A stretch of DNA of 18,147 bases from NCBI GenBank assembly GCA_026989045.1, contig JALSJY010000119.1, forward strand, positions 1-18,147, read 5' to 3'. Origin of the DNA: Hyphomicrobiales bacterium. Its GTDB lineage: Bacteria; Pseudomonadota; Alphaproteobacteria; Rhizobiales; Devosiaceae. Shown piece by piece: positions 1-7,639 of this stretch. The translations under genes were made by a program, and so were the position numbers. The notes below the pieces were generated by a model. That model saw nothing but the letters and a program-made list of their open reading frames with translations, made no database searches and was not told the DNA's origin. Position 1 is the stretch's first letter. The number at the start of each line of letters is the position of its first letter.

Positions 1-132
1 TGATACTCTCCAAGCATTATCAGACATGTTTAAATATTGCAGATAATTATTCAGCCAATTTTCTTCTTAGATTTACAGCAAAATACTGCACTATAAACTG
101 GCAAAAACATATTAAACAAGACAACAGCCTCT

Positions 133-151
133 AATTTGCTGGCAGCAAATT
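133..151. repeat. 19-bp palindrome AATTTGCTG-G-CAGCAAATT
   Basis: Two perfect 9-bp arms, AATTTGCTG at 133-141 and CAGCAAATT at 143-151, flank a single G. The symmetry is that of a dimeric repressor operator. With almost no loop, it would not make a good RNA hairpin. No gene start is visible within the window on either side, so its target, if any, may lie beyond position 1. Confidence 0.4.
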
Positions 152-267
152 GCTAACATTAGAATCTGAATAACAATAAAACAGCAATCATCACTCTAAA
201 TCCAGCTATTTTGCCGTAACGTAACGTTCGGTTCGGCTAATATAGGCGAATTGAGGAGTGCTGCTCT

Positions 268-373
268 TACGTCCTTGCTGCGAGCATCTTTAAATGTGCG
301 GCAATCCATAGTTTTACGGCACGCTGCACTCATTTCTGGGTTGCTACGTCGCTCCGCTCCTCGCAAAGGCAGC
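268..373. repeat. Degenerate palindromic (MITE-like) intergenic repeat
   Basis: The left arm (about 268-309) and right arm (about 337-373) are imperfect inverted copies of each other. Read outward from the centre, both arms start with TGG(A/G)TTGC, at 309 on the minus strand and at 338 on the plus strand. Both end in a CTCGCA...AAGG-type sequence, near 284-271 on the minus strand and 359-369 on the plus strand. The right arm contains ACGTCGCTCCGCTCCTCGC, which resembles the short palindromic repeats scattered between genes in many alphaproteobacteria and rickettsiae. The block is visibly richer in GC than its flanks. A 37-codon reading frame on the minus strand (309-196) starts in the left arm and is probably a by-product of the repeat. 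Assignment as a dispersed element is inferred from one copy. Confidence 0.5.
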
Positions 374-596
374 TAATGCTGATGTGAAACAATATCTCTT
401 TTAGTTAAATTAGCAGCCAAATAAAAAAGAAAGCAACATTTTACAAACAGACACAACCTCTCAGTCGTCTTTGTAAGTGTTTTGACGCGTGATAATCTAG
501 AATGTTTAAGCAATGCACAAGCGCTGGGCTGCAGGTCATTGCCACTTAAAATAACAGATGAAATATATTTAGCTACTAAGTTGATAGCGAAAAATT

Positions 597-1817
597 CTAG
601 CTTGCTAACATTGGAATTGGATCAACTGGTGTTGCTCCTTTTCGTAATTCAAAGTGCAATTGCGGGCTATTCACAGAGCCAGTTTGACCTACTGTGCCAA
701 TTAGTGAGCCTGATTTTATTACATCGCCTTTGCTTACGCTGGCTTTTTCAAGATGAGCATAGGCCGAAACAAAGCCATTGTCATGTTTTACCAAAATCAA
801 ATTGCCATAACCCTCAACTGCATTGCCAACATAAATTACAGTGCCACTTGCGCTTGAGCGAACTGGCGCTCCTTGAGCGGCGGAGATGTTTATTCCAGTG
901 CCTTTTGAGGCAGCAAAGTCTGTGATTAGCTTGCCACTAACTGGCCATCTGAATGTTTCAGATTGGGTGCTTTTAACTGGTGCAATTGCAGCAATTTGTA
1001 GCTTTTCTTGTGTTTGAACAACTGGATTTACAACTTTTTTGGCTTGAGGGGCACTAGAATTAGCAGTTGACGCTGCTTTTGGCGCTGGCACCGGCGCACT
1101 CACTATAGCTAGCGGGGTAGCAGAAGCAATTCTTGCTTTTTCTTGTTTTGCAATTAAATCTTCTCGCCCTGGAATTCCAATTTTTTGACCAACGCCAATT
1201 TTATCCGCTGAAGAAAAAGCATTTGCTGAAACAATGGAGCTCACACTTACGTTATATTTTCGCGCAATCGAATAAAGAGATTCACCCGACTGAACAACAT
1301 GGATATAGGCATTATCTAAATTTGCCTTAACTGGTGCACTATTTAGCGGCGCAGTGTTTAGTGATGCAGTGTTTGTTTGAACTATAGCTGTTTGTGCTGG
1401 CATGATACTCTTGCTCCCCAAAGCGGGTGTTGATGTTAAATTAGGTAAATTACTTGATACAATATTGCTTGGTTGATTAATTGGTGTAGCAGTAAATGTA
1501 GCATTTTGGGTTTTAATTAAATTACCAATACTTGCTGGTGGTAAATATTTTGGCAAGCTATTGCTCGATGTTGCTAGTTGAATAATTTTATTATCAGGGT
1601 TTGGCAAAGCATTTGGCAAAGCCTGATTTAAATTGGCTTGTGCAGTTGTAGCGGTAGAAGCTGTTGTAAATTGATCAACACCATAGCTACCAATGGATGG
1701 CCTATCTAAAGAAACACAGCCTGAAAGCGCAGTTGATAAAATCAATATTGAAACAAAAGCTGATCTTTTATAAAATCTGCTATTAGATTTATCCCGTTGG
1801 GAAAGTCTTTTACTCAT
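597..1817 (-). CDS. nlpD: NlpD/DipM-type LysM + LytM (M23) lipoprotein
   Basis: A predicted outer-membrane or periplasmic lipoprotein of about 406 residues that should bind peptidoglycan and regulate septal amidases. The N-terminus is basic, then hydrophobic, and ends in the lipobox L31-S-G-C34. A long Ser/Thr/Asn/Pro-rich linker follows. A LysM domain occupies about residues 171-217 (from HVVQSGESLYSIARKYNV to VGQKIGIPG), and a C-terminal LytM/M23 domain occupies about 290-405. The M23 metal site is degenerate: where active enzymes have HxxxD, this protein reads GTGINISA. LHFE and YAH are kept. The same loss is known in NlpD and EnvC, which activate amidases rather than cut peptidoglycan, so a non-enzymatic role is likely. 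ATG at 1817 is preferred over the immediately upstream GTG at 1820. The gene is last in the minus-strand run, 74 bp after pcm, as in Brucella-type chromosomes. Confidence 0.85.
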   Translation of the reverse strand: MSKRLSQRDKSNSRFYKRSAFVSILILSTALSGCVSLDRPSIGSYGVDQFTTASTATTAQANLNQALPNALPNPDNKIIQLATSSNSLPKYLPPASIGNLIKTQNATFTATPINQPSNIVSSNLPNLTSTPALGSKSIMPAQTAIVQTNTASLNTAPLNSAPVKANLDNAYIHVVQSGESLYSIARKYNVSVSSIVSANAFSSADKIGVGQKIGIPGREDLIAKQEKARIASATPLAIVSAPVPAPKAASTANSSAPQAKKVVNPVVQTQEKLQIAAIAPVKSTQSETFRWPVSGKLITDFAASKGTGINISAAQGAPVRSSASGTVIYVGNAVEGYGNLILVKHDNGFVSAYAHLEKASVSKGDVIKSGSLIGTVGQTGSVNSPQLHFELRKGATPVDPIPMLAS

Positions 1818-1894
1818 CACTAAACTCTTAACTCAAACACTAATACTTTAGGCATCATATTTGGTTAAGGTAAATTAGAGTTTAAAATATTTGA

Positions 1895-2560
1895 TTATTT
1901 ATTTTTTAATGCAGAAATTCTTATAAAGCCGCATTCTGTAGTAATAAATTCATCACCCACCCGCTCTACTTTGGTAATTATCTGGCGCTCGTTTGGCATT
2001 CCAACAGGAGCAACAAGAATTCCTCCATCGGATAATTGCTCAAAAAACACTTTTGGGATTTCCTTTACTGAGCCGCTTAATAAAATTCGCTCAAATGGCG
2101 CTTGAGCTTCTAAACCCAATAAACCATCATGGCAAAAGCCAATAGTTCTGCCAATTCTAGCCTTTGCCCAATTTTCTTGCGCATTATGAGATAGAGTATT
2201 TATTTTTTCTACACTGAATATTCTTCTAGCCAAGCGAGATAAAACTGCTGCGCAATATCCCGAGCCTGTGCCAATTTCGAGCAGGGTTTTTGCCCCCTCA
2301 GGCTCAAGCGCCATAAAAAGCTTTGCCAAATGAACGGGCGAAGTCATACTTTGACCAAAACCTATTGGCAGAGTTTTATCTTTATAGGCATATTGAGCAT
2401 ATTCTTTTGGGACAAAAACCTCATGAGGAATAACTTCAAAGGCTTTTAAAATTGCAGGATTAACAATTGCGTGCTGACGCAATGTTAATATTAGCGAGGC
2501 ACGCGCCATAAAAATATCTTCAGATTCATCAGCTCTATCGTTTGAATTATCTTTATTCAC
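1895..2560 (-). CDS. pcm: Protein-L-isoaspartate O-methyltransferase
   Basis: A cytosolic SAM-dependent enzyme of 221 residues that methylates L-isoaspartyl residues in damaged proteins, starting their conversion back to aspartate. The family features are present: the N-terminal helical part with HEVFVP, the substrate-loop GFGQSMTSP near residues 68-76, SAM motif I LEIGTGSGYCAAVLS near 94-108, an acidic VEKI motif after it, and LLSGSVKEIP in place of the usual post-II segment. The start is GTG at 2560. It is supported by an AAAGGA Shine-Dalgarno sequence at 2568-2573 with 7-nt spacing. An internal ATG at residue 18 is the alternative. The gene begins 3 nt after the surE stop. The surE-pcm pairing is widespread in proteobacteria and links two stress or repair functions. 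Confidence 0.93.
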   Translation of the reverse strand: MNKDNSNDRADESEDIFMARASLILTLRQHAIVNPAILKAFEVIPHEVFVPKEYAQYAYKDKTLPIGFGQSMTSPVHLAKLFMALEPEGAKTLLEIGTGSGYCAAVLSRLARRIFSVEKINTLSHNAQENWAKARIGRTIGFCHDGLLGLEAQAPFERILLSGSVKEIPKVFFEQLSDGGILVAPVGMPNERQIITKVERVGDEFITTECGFIRISALKNK

Positions 2561-2563
2561 TCG

Positions 2564-3361
2564 CTAGTCCTTTTTGCTTAGTGAAATTTTTCCCTGCAAT
2601 CGTTCTGTTGTCTCATAATCAGTCTGTTGTAGTAATAAAGGCGTTAGCGTAATAGAATAATCTTCATGCAACGACTTAAAATCATGATCGCTATCAAGCG
2701 GCTTTGGGGTTTCTAATATTGCTACAAAAAACTTACCCTGATTGCGCGATGGATAATAGGTAAAGGGGGAGTTTGAAAAACGTTGATGGGGCACAATTCT
2801 CACATCTGGAGTTTGTCCTTTTATCGCAATTGGAAAATTCACATTATAATATGAAGTATTTTGTGAAGAATTTATATCGCTTTGCTCAATTATAGAGCGG
2901 ATAATTTCCAAACCATATTGCTCAACACAATCCCAATTTATATCATGACCTTTTTCATAATCTAGCGCCTGACTTAAGCCAATAGCCAAAGCACCGCGCA
3001 AAGCACCCTCGCGCGCGCCAGCCATTGTGCCAGAGCAATGAATTATATCACCAAGATTCTGCCCATGATTTATGCCAGATAATACGAGATCTGGCATCTT
3101 GTCTTTCATAATATGCGTATAAGCAATGGCTATACAATCTGCAGGCGTGCCAGAATCTAGTGAAAAGACATTCTTCTCATGCTCTTTAATGCTAAGTTCT
3201 TGGCCAAGAGTAAAACGATGCCCCGCCCCGCTTTGATTGCTGCTTGGAGCAACAACAAACACATCATCAGAAATTTGGCTCGCAATTGTTTGCAAAAGCT
3301 TTATACCAGGGGCATCAATCCCATCATCATTAGTAATAAGTATGCGTAAAGGCTGGCTCAC
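2564..3361 (-). CDS. surE: 5'/3'-nucleotidase SurE
   Basis: A metal-dependent nucleoside monophosphatase of 265 residues, acting in the cytoplasm on nucleotides and possibly short polyphosphate. The metal-binding N-terminal motif ILITNDDGIDAPGI has N11, D12 and D13. The second signature is SGINHGQNLGDIIHCSGT, followed by MAGAREGALRG, and both are intact. The start codon is GTG at 3361. It overlaps the serS stop as GTGA and has no clear Shine-Dalgarno sequence, so translation is probably coupled to serS. The length is normal for the family. The C-terminal 20 residues are lysine-rich and weakly conserved in appearance. Confidence 0.95.
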   Translation of the reverse strand: MSQPLRILITNDDGIDAPGIKLLQTIASQISDDVFVVAPSSNQSGAGHRFTLGQELSIKEHEKNVFSLDSGTPADCIAIAYTHIMKDKMPDLVLSGINHGQNLGDIIHCSGTMAGAREGALRGALAIGLSQALDYEKGHDINWDCVEQYGLEIIRSIIEQSDINSSQNTSYYNVNFPIAIKGQTPDVRIVPHQRFSNSPFTYYPSRNQGKFFVAILETPKPLDSDHDFKSLHEDYSITLTPLLLQQTDYETTERLQGKISLSKKD

Positions 3362-4638
3362 GAAATTTTGCTAATGGATTTTAATCCACCCATATATGCT
3401 TGCAGCACTTTAGGAACTGCTATTGAGCCGTCCTTTTGCTGGTAGTTTTCCATAATCGCCACCAATGCCCGACCAACAGCAACCCCAGAGCCATTTAATG
3501 TATGAACAAATTGGGGCTTACCATTTTCATTGCGATAACGAGCATTCATTCTACGCGCCTGCCAATCACCCGCCAATGAGACAGATGAAATTTCACGATA
3601 AGTATTCTGCCCTGGAAGCCAGACCTCAATATCATAGGTTTTTTGCATTGAAAAACCAACATCACCCGAACAAAGCTTCACCACACGATATGGAAGATCA
3701 AGGTTCTTCATCACCTTTTCTGCACAATTTAGCATGCGTTCATGCTCTGCTTGTGAGGATTTCGAATCTGTAATTGCTACCATTTCAACTTTGTTAAACT
3801 GATGCTGACGTATTATTCCACGCGTATCACGCCCTGCTGAGCCGGCCTCTGAGCGAAAACATGGCGTGAGTGCAGAAAAACGTAAGGGCAATTGATTTTC
3901 ATTGAGCATGCTTTCACGCACAAGATTTGTAAGTGGCACTTCTGATGTTGGCAAAAGCCAGCGCCCATCGGTTGTTTCAAATGCGTCCTCGGCAAATTTT
4001 GGCAATTGACCTGTGCCGAACAGCGCTTCTGAGCGCAATAAAAGCGGGGGCATGACCTCAACAAAGCCATTTTCTTGCGTTTGGAAATCAAGCATATATT
4101 GACCAAGCGCGCGCTCAAGACGGGCAAGCTGACCTTTAAGCACCACAAAGCGAGAACCTGCAATTTTTGCAGCTGCCTCAAAATCCATCTCCCCTAAATC
4201 TTCACCCAGTTGATAATGTTCTTTTGGTTTAAAATCATATTGCTTAAGCTCACCCCAGCGAGAAATTTCTTCATTATCATCTTCATCAGCGCCATCTGGC
4301 ACATCAAAAGCCAAAATATTTGGCAAAGTTGACAATATTTCATTTAGGGTGGCGGTTTGCTCCCGCTCTTTTTCTTCGCCTTGCTGAACCTGTGCTTTTA
4401 GCTCAGATACTTGCGCCATTAAAGCGCTGGCTTTTTCTTCATCGCCCTGTGCTTTTGCTTGACCTATTTGTTTTGAGGTAGCATTGCGCTTTTCTTGTGC
4501 CTCATTCAACCCAAGCACTGTTTTACGGCGTTCGTCATCTAGCGCAAGTAATTGCGCCGCCTGTGGCGCTAATCCTCGACGAGCAAGAGCAGCATCAAAC
4601 GCTTCTTCATTATTGCGAATCCATTTAATATCAAACAT
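3358..4638 (-). CDS. serS: Seryl-tRNA synthetase
   Basis: A class II aminoacyl-tRNA synthetase of 426 residues that charges tRNA-Ser (and tRNA-Sec where present). It starts with the typical MFDIKWIRNNEEAF and continues with a long charged coiled-coil arm (about residues 30-100) that grips the long variable arm of the tRNA. The catalytic core shows TSEVPLTN, motif 2 FRSEAGSAGRDTRGIIRQHQF and motif 3 near the C-terminus (GRALVAIMENYQ). The ATG at 4638 is preceded by GGGA with 7-nt spacing. It lies 22 nt after tatC and overlaps surE by 4 nt. This is the standard alphaproteobacterial tat-serS-surE order. Confidence 0.97.
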   Translation of the reverse strand: MFDIKWIRNNEEAFDAALARRGLAPQAAQLLALDDERRKTVLGLNEAQEKRNATSKQIGQAKAQGDEEKASALMAQVSELKAQVQQGEEKEREQTATLNEILSTLPNILAFDVPDGADEDDNEEISRWGELKQYDFKPKEHYQLGEDLGEMDFEAAAKIAGSRFVVLKGQLARLERALGQYMLDFQTQENGFVEVMPPLLLRSEALFGTGQLPKFAEDAFETTDGRWLLPTSEVPLTNLVRESMLNENQLPLRFSALTPCFRSEAGSAGRDTRGIIRQHQFNKVEMVAITDSKSSQAEHERMLNCAEKVMKNLDLPYRVVKLCSGDVGFSMQKTYDIEVWLPGQNTYREISSVSLAGDWQARRMNARYRNENGKPQFVHTLNGSGVAVGRALVAIMENYQQKDGSIAVPKVLQAYMGGLKSISKIS

Positions 4639-4660
4639 GAAATATTCCCATATTAGCGAT

Positions 4661-5554
4661 TTAGTTTAAGCCTAAATCCGCTTCTTTTTTTGCACGACGG
4701 CGCTCAACAATACGCACCGATATTATAGAGATTTCGTAAAGTAGCAATAAGGGAAGTGCAAGACCTAGTTGAGAAATAGGATCAGGAGGGGTAAGAAATG
4801 CTGCAACGAATAAAATTGCAACTATTGCATATTTACGCCAAGATTTAAGCTTTTTAACGTCAACAATTTCGATGCTCGCCAGCAAGGTAAGCACAATTGG
4901 CAATTGAAAACAAATACCGAACGCAAACACAAGAGTCATTATTAACCCAAGATATTCAGAAACTCGTGGTAACATTTCAATTGTCGCCAAACCCATTCCG
5001 TCAATTTCTTGCGAAAGGAAAAACCCTAGCGCTAAAGGCATGACGCCATAAAACATCACTGCAGCACCAATTACAAATAAAATTGGTGTTGCAATTAAAT
5101 AAGGCAGAAATGCCCCGCGTTCATTTTTATATAGTCCGGGGGCAACAAATAAATAAATTTGTGAGGCAATGATTGGAAAGGCCGCAAAAATTGCAGCAAA
5201 AAGCGCAACTGTTAATTTGGTGAAGAAAAATTCTTGCGGAGCAGTATAAATCAAGCGCACACCCTCTATACCGCCAGCGGCTGAAACAAATGGGCTGAGC
5301 AAAAATAAGAAAATATGATCAGCAACAAAGAAAAATCCAACAAATAAAATTGCGACCGCAGCGAATGAATAAATCAAACGCTTGCGCAACTCGGTTAGAT
5401 GCTCAAGCAATGGCGCTTCAGAAGAAGAAAGCTCATCTTGTTTAGTCTTATTATCTTTTTTAGACTTATTGGTCTTTTCATTTTTATGAGGCGTAAGTTT
5501 ATCTATTTTTGCCTGTATCTTTTTTTTATTTGTTTTTTTTGATTTAGCACTCAT
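4661..5554 (-). CDS. tatC: Sec-independent translocase subunit TatC
   Basis: The polytopic inner-membrane receptor of the twin-arginine pathway (297 residues), which binds RR signal peptides and recruits TatA. The core begins with PLLEHLTELRKRLIYS near residue 48, and six hydrophobic helices follow. The YKNERG loop keeps the glutamate important for signal-peptide recognition. GICFQLPIVL and AAFLTPPDPISQ are also typical. Unusual is the lysine/asparagine-rich cytosolic N-terminal extension of about 47 residues before the conserved core. It is encoded partly by two A8 tracts on the coding strand (5533-5540 and 5520-5527). The Shine-Dalgarno sequence is weak, and the start lies 15 nt after tatB, so coupling with tatB is plausible. 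Confidence 0.96.
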   Translation of the reverse strand: MSAKSKKTNKKKIQAKIDKLTPHKNEKTNKSKKDNKTKQDELSSSEAPLLEHLTELRKRLIYSFAAVAILFVGFFFVADHIFLFLLSPFVSAAGGIEGVRLIYTAPQEFFFTKLTVALFAAIFAAFPIIASQIYLFVAPGLYKNERGAFLPYLIATPILFVIGAAVMFYGVMPLALGFFLSQEIDGMGLATIEMLPRVSEYLGLIMTLVFAFGICFQLPIVLTLLASIEIVDVKKLKSWRKYAIVAILFVAAFLTPPDPISQLGLALPLLLLYEISIISVRIVERRRAKKEADLGLN

Positions 5555-5569
5555 GAGACATATTTTCTT

Positions 5570-6145
5570 TTAGCCATTCTTTGGGGCGCGTTTTGTTGGA
5601 GTGCGCTTTTTTGTGGTTTTTGCGGCTGTGGTTTTTTTAGCTGGTGATTTTCTAACTGACTTAGCAGGTTTTGCTTCAGCTAATTTTTCTTCAGATATTT
5701 TTGCTTCTTGCTCTGCCTCTTTTGCGTTGGCAATAGTTGCTCCTGTTACAGCTGCTGCCATTGATGCTTTTGCAGCTTCTGCTGCCGTTTGTGATTGTGT
5801 TTTTGCTGAAGCTGATTTTATTTCATCATAAACATCTGTAGCATCAGGATCTTTTGGCTTTATCGCCCCAGTTGGCTCAACACCAAAATCAGTGATCTTG
5901 TTAAAATCTTGCTCTATTTCACGCTTAGTATCAGTTAATGGCTGAGTGATAGAGGTTTTAATGTCTTTTATTTCATCAAGCGCGGTGACTTTGTTGATTT
6001 CTGACTTGAAATCATTGCCCATACGGCGCACCTTACCAATAATATTACCAATATTTTTTAGCAATCTTGGCAAGTCACGCGGACCGACAATTATCAGCGC
6101 CGCAGCGGCAACAAGCATCATCTCTGGCCAACCAATACTCAGCAT
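5570..6145 (-). CDS. tatB: Sec-independent translocase subunit TatB
   Basis: A single-span inner-membrane protein of 191 residues that forms the TatBC receptor for folded twin-arginine substrates. The N-terminal transmembrane helix (MLSIGWPEMMLVAAAALIIV) carries the family's early glutamate. It ends in a GPRDLPRLL hinge, then an amphipathic helix. The long cytosolic tail is acidic and alanine-rich and ends with about 35 residues rich in Lys, Pro and Thr. GGGAAG just upstream serves as Shine-Dalgarno. It is 66 nt after tatA, an AT-rich gap that holds a short inverted repeat (6182-6201), and 15 nt before tatC. TatB is preferred over a second TatA because of its length, the GPRDLP hinge and its position before tatC. 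Confidence 0.95.
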   Translation of the reverse strand: MLSIGWPEMMLVAAAALIIVGPRDLPRLLKNIGNIIGKVRRMGNDFKSEINKVTALDEIKDIKTSITQPLTDTKREIEQDFNKITDFGVEPTGAIKPKDPDATDVYDEIKSASAKTQSQTAAEAAKASMAAAVTGATIANAKEAEQEAKISEEKLAEAKPAKSVRKSPAKKTTAAKTTKKRTPTKRAPKNG

Positions 6146-6181
6146 AAAACTTCCCTTTTTAAAAGAATTTCACTTAAAATG

Positions 6182-6201
6182 TGCAATATATATAAATTGC
6201 A
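6182..6201. repeat. Inverted repeat in tatA-tatB gap
   Basis: TGCAAT (6182-6187) and ATTGCA (6196-6201) form perfect arms around an 8-nt AT-only centre. The stem would be weak in RNA. It could be a protein site or simply chance in very AT-rich sequence. It lies about 40-55 nt upstream of the tatB start. Confidence 0.2.
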
Positions 6202-6211
6202 TATTTAAACT

Positions 6212-6427
6212 TTAAGCGTCTTTCTTCTCTTTTTTAGGTTCTGCATCAATTGTTGCATCAATTGTTTTGTCGAGCTTTTGAACTTCTTCGTCTTCACCCT
6301 TCATGCCTTTTTGAAATGCCTTAATGCCGTTTGCAACTTCGCCCATCATGCCTGCTATCTTACCGCGGCCAAATAAAAGCAAAACGGCTACAACAATAAT
6401 TAAAATACCCCAAGGACCTGGATTCAT
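6212..6427 (-). CDS. tatA: Sec-independent translocase subunit TatA
   Basis: A small inner-membrane protein (71 residues) that polymerises to form the Tat transport passage. It has one N-terminal hydrophobic helix (residues 6-19, GILIIVVAVLLLFG), the conserved FGRGKIAGMMGEVANGIKAF hinge and amphipathic helix, and a short highly charged tail. The start ATG has GGAG at 6435-6438 with 7-nt spacing. The 66-nt gap from the preceding ABC ATPase gene contains an AT-rich TATATT-like stretch. A promoter for the tat genes is possible there, but I cannot define a good -35 box. Confidence 0.96.
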   Translation of the reverse strand: MNPGPWGILIIVVAVLLLFGRGKIAGMMGEVANGIKAFQKGMKGEDEEVQKLDKTIDATIDAEPKKEKKDA

Positions 6428-6493
6428 AGTTTTTCTCCATTTTGATTGATCGACAAAATATAATGCCGACTAGTTTATAGTTATTAGATATTG

Positions 6494-7639
6494 CTATTTC
6501 TGGTCAAAAACAAGGACATGTTGGCAATTGAGTGAAAGAAATACATTATTTCCAACTTTTATTTCTGAATTAGCACGCGCTCGCACATGAATTGGTCTAT
6601 CAATTCCAGCAATTTGCACCTCACAAATATCAATTCCTAGCGCATTTCTTTTTGTAACCACTCTTCCAATAACAACATCTTTTTTATTAACAAACCCCTC
6701 GCTAGCACGCATTTCAATTGCCCCTGTTGTCCTTATCGCAACAATCACGGGGGAGTTTTCAGCAAAACCTCTTGCAGAAACACTGCCTAAAGGGGTATTT
6801 GCATATCCGCTCTTAACTATAGATGGGATTTCATTTAATGGAGATAAAAATCTTGCTGTTTCTAGATCAATTGGCTTTTCATAAACATTTTTAGCGCTAT
6901 CACTTTGCACAACTTTGCCATCTCTTAGCATTATTATGCGATCTCCCATCACCATTGCCTCTTCTGGATCATGAGTTACAATAATGGTTGTGGCATTTGT
7001 TTCACGCAAAACTGCCAATGTCTCAGTGCGAACACTCTCACGAAGACGAGAATCAAGCCCCGAAAAAGGCTCATCAAGCATTAAAATCCCAGGTCGTGGC
7101 GCAATTGTTCTGGCCAAAGCAAGGCGTTGTTGTTGTCCACCAGAAAGCATGTGAGGAAAATCACCCTCCCTGCCTTTTAAACCAACCCTTAAAAGCGCAA
7201 CATTGGCCTGTTGTTTTGCCTCCTCACGGCTTAAATGCGCTAAGCCAAACATGACATTATCAAAAAGTGACAAATGTGGGAAAAGTGCAAAATCTTGAAA
7301 CATCAAGCCAATACCACGTTTTTGTGGGGGCAGAATATATTTTGCACTTGAGGCAATTTCATTATTTATTTTGAGGTTTCCAGCTTGAATTTCTTGCAGC
7401 CCTGCAACAACTCGAAGAATGGTAGATTTGCCAGAGCCTGATTCACCAAGCAAACAAGTAATTTCACCTGGCATTAGATCAAGATCAAGCTGATTTAATA
7501 TTTTCCTACCACCCAAGGACACATCAACTTTTTTAAACGAAATAGCAGAGGCAAAGCTGACCCCTGCAGTCCCGCGCTGCCCCCATTCATGGGTTTTTAC
7601 TCTATCAAGCTTTACTTGTTCAGAAATTATTTGGCTCAT
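6494..7639 (-). CDS. FbpC/AfuC-like ABC transporter ATP-binding protein (orphan)
   Basis: A cytoplasmic ATPase subunit of an importer, 381 residues, most like the ferric-iron/polyamine/sulfate group with a regulatory C-terminal domain. All catalytic motifs are intact: Walker A GESGSGKST (65-73), Q-loop FQDFALFPHL, signature LSGGQQQRLALA (165-176), Walker B ILMLDEP with D189-E190, and the H-loop histidine H223 in VTHDPEEA. Residues about 270-381 form a beta-rich TOBE-like region. Overlap with the scpB stop is by one nucleotide (TAATG), so translation is coupled. No permease or binding-protein gene is in the window, which makes the substrate unknown. Iron is only a family-level guess. In better-known relatives scpB is, as I recall, followed directly by tatA, so this gene looks inserted in the block. 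Confidence 0.85.
   Translation of the reverse strand: MSQIISEQVKLDRVKTHEWGQRGTAGVSFASAISFKKVDVSLGGRKILNQLDLDLMPGEITCLLGESGSGKSTILRVVAGLQEIQAGNLKINNEIASSAKYILPPQKRGIGLMFQDFALFPHLSLFDNVMFGLAHLSREEAKQQANVALLRVGLKGREGDFPHMLSGGQQQRLALARTIAPRPGILMLDEPFSGLDSRLRESVRTETLAVLRETNATTIIVTHDPEEAMVMGDRIIMLRDGKVVQSDSAKNVYEKPIDLETARFLSPLNEIPSIVKSGYANTPLGSVSARGFAENSPVIVAIRTTGAIEMRASEGFVNKKDVVIGRVVTKRNALGIDICEVQIAGIDRPIHVRARANSEIKVGNNVFLSLNCQHVLVFDQK

Larger units (their letters stand above)
1..596. other. Non-coding stretch downstream of the NlpD-type gene
   Basis: No open reading frame here has a recognisable product. The part from 1 to 200 and the part from about 380 to 596 are very AT-rich. Between about 200 and 375 the composition becomes more GC-rich and structured, and this contains the inverted-repeat element listed separately. 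A near-perfect palindrome lies at 133-151. No tRNA-like T-loop, no clear GC hairpin followed by a T-run, and no recognisable ncRNA was found. The minus-strand operon must end somewhere in this stretch, but I cannot point to a convincing intrinsic terminator. Confidence 0.6.

Noticed and set aside
196..309. 37-codon minus-strand reading frame starting MDCRTFKDARSKD
   Set aside because: It starts within the left arm of the inverted-repeat element and resembles the false translations such repeats often give. No clear ribosome-binding site or family was recognised.
482..925. 147-codon plus-strand reading frame
   Set aside because: Most of it lies antisense to the 3' end of the NlpD-type gene, and its composition (rich in Leu, Cys, His and Gln) is that of an antisense shadow.
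1821..1894. Promoter for the NlpD-type gene (TATGAT-like -10 on the minus strand)
   Set aside because: No acceptable -35 box at normal spacing; too weak to list.
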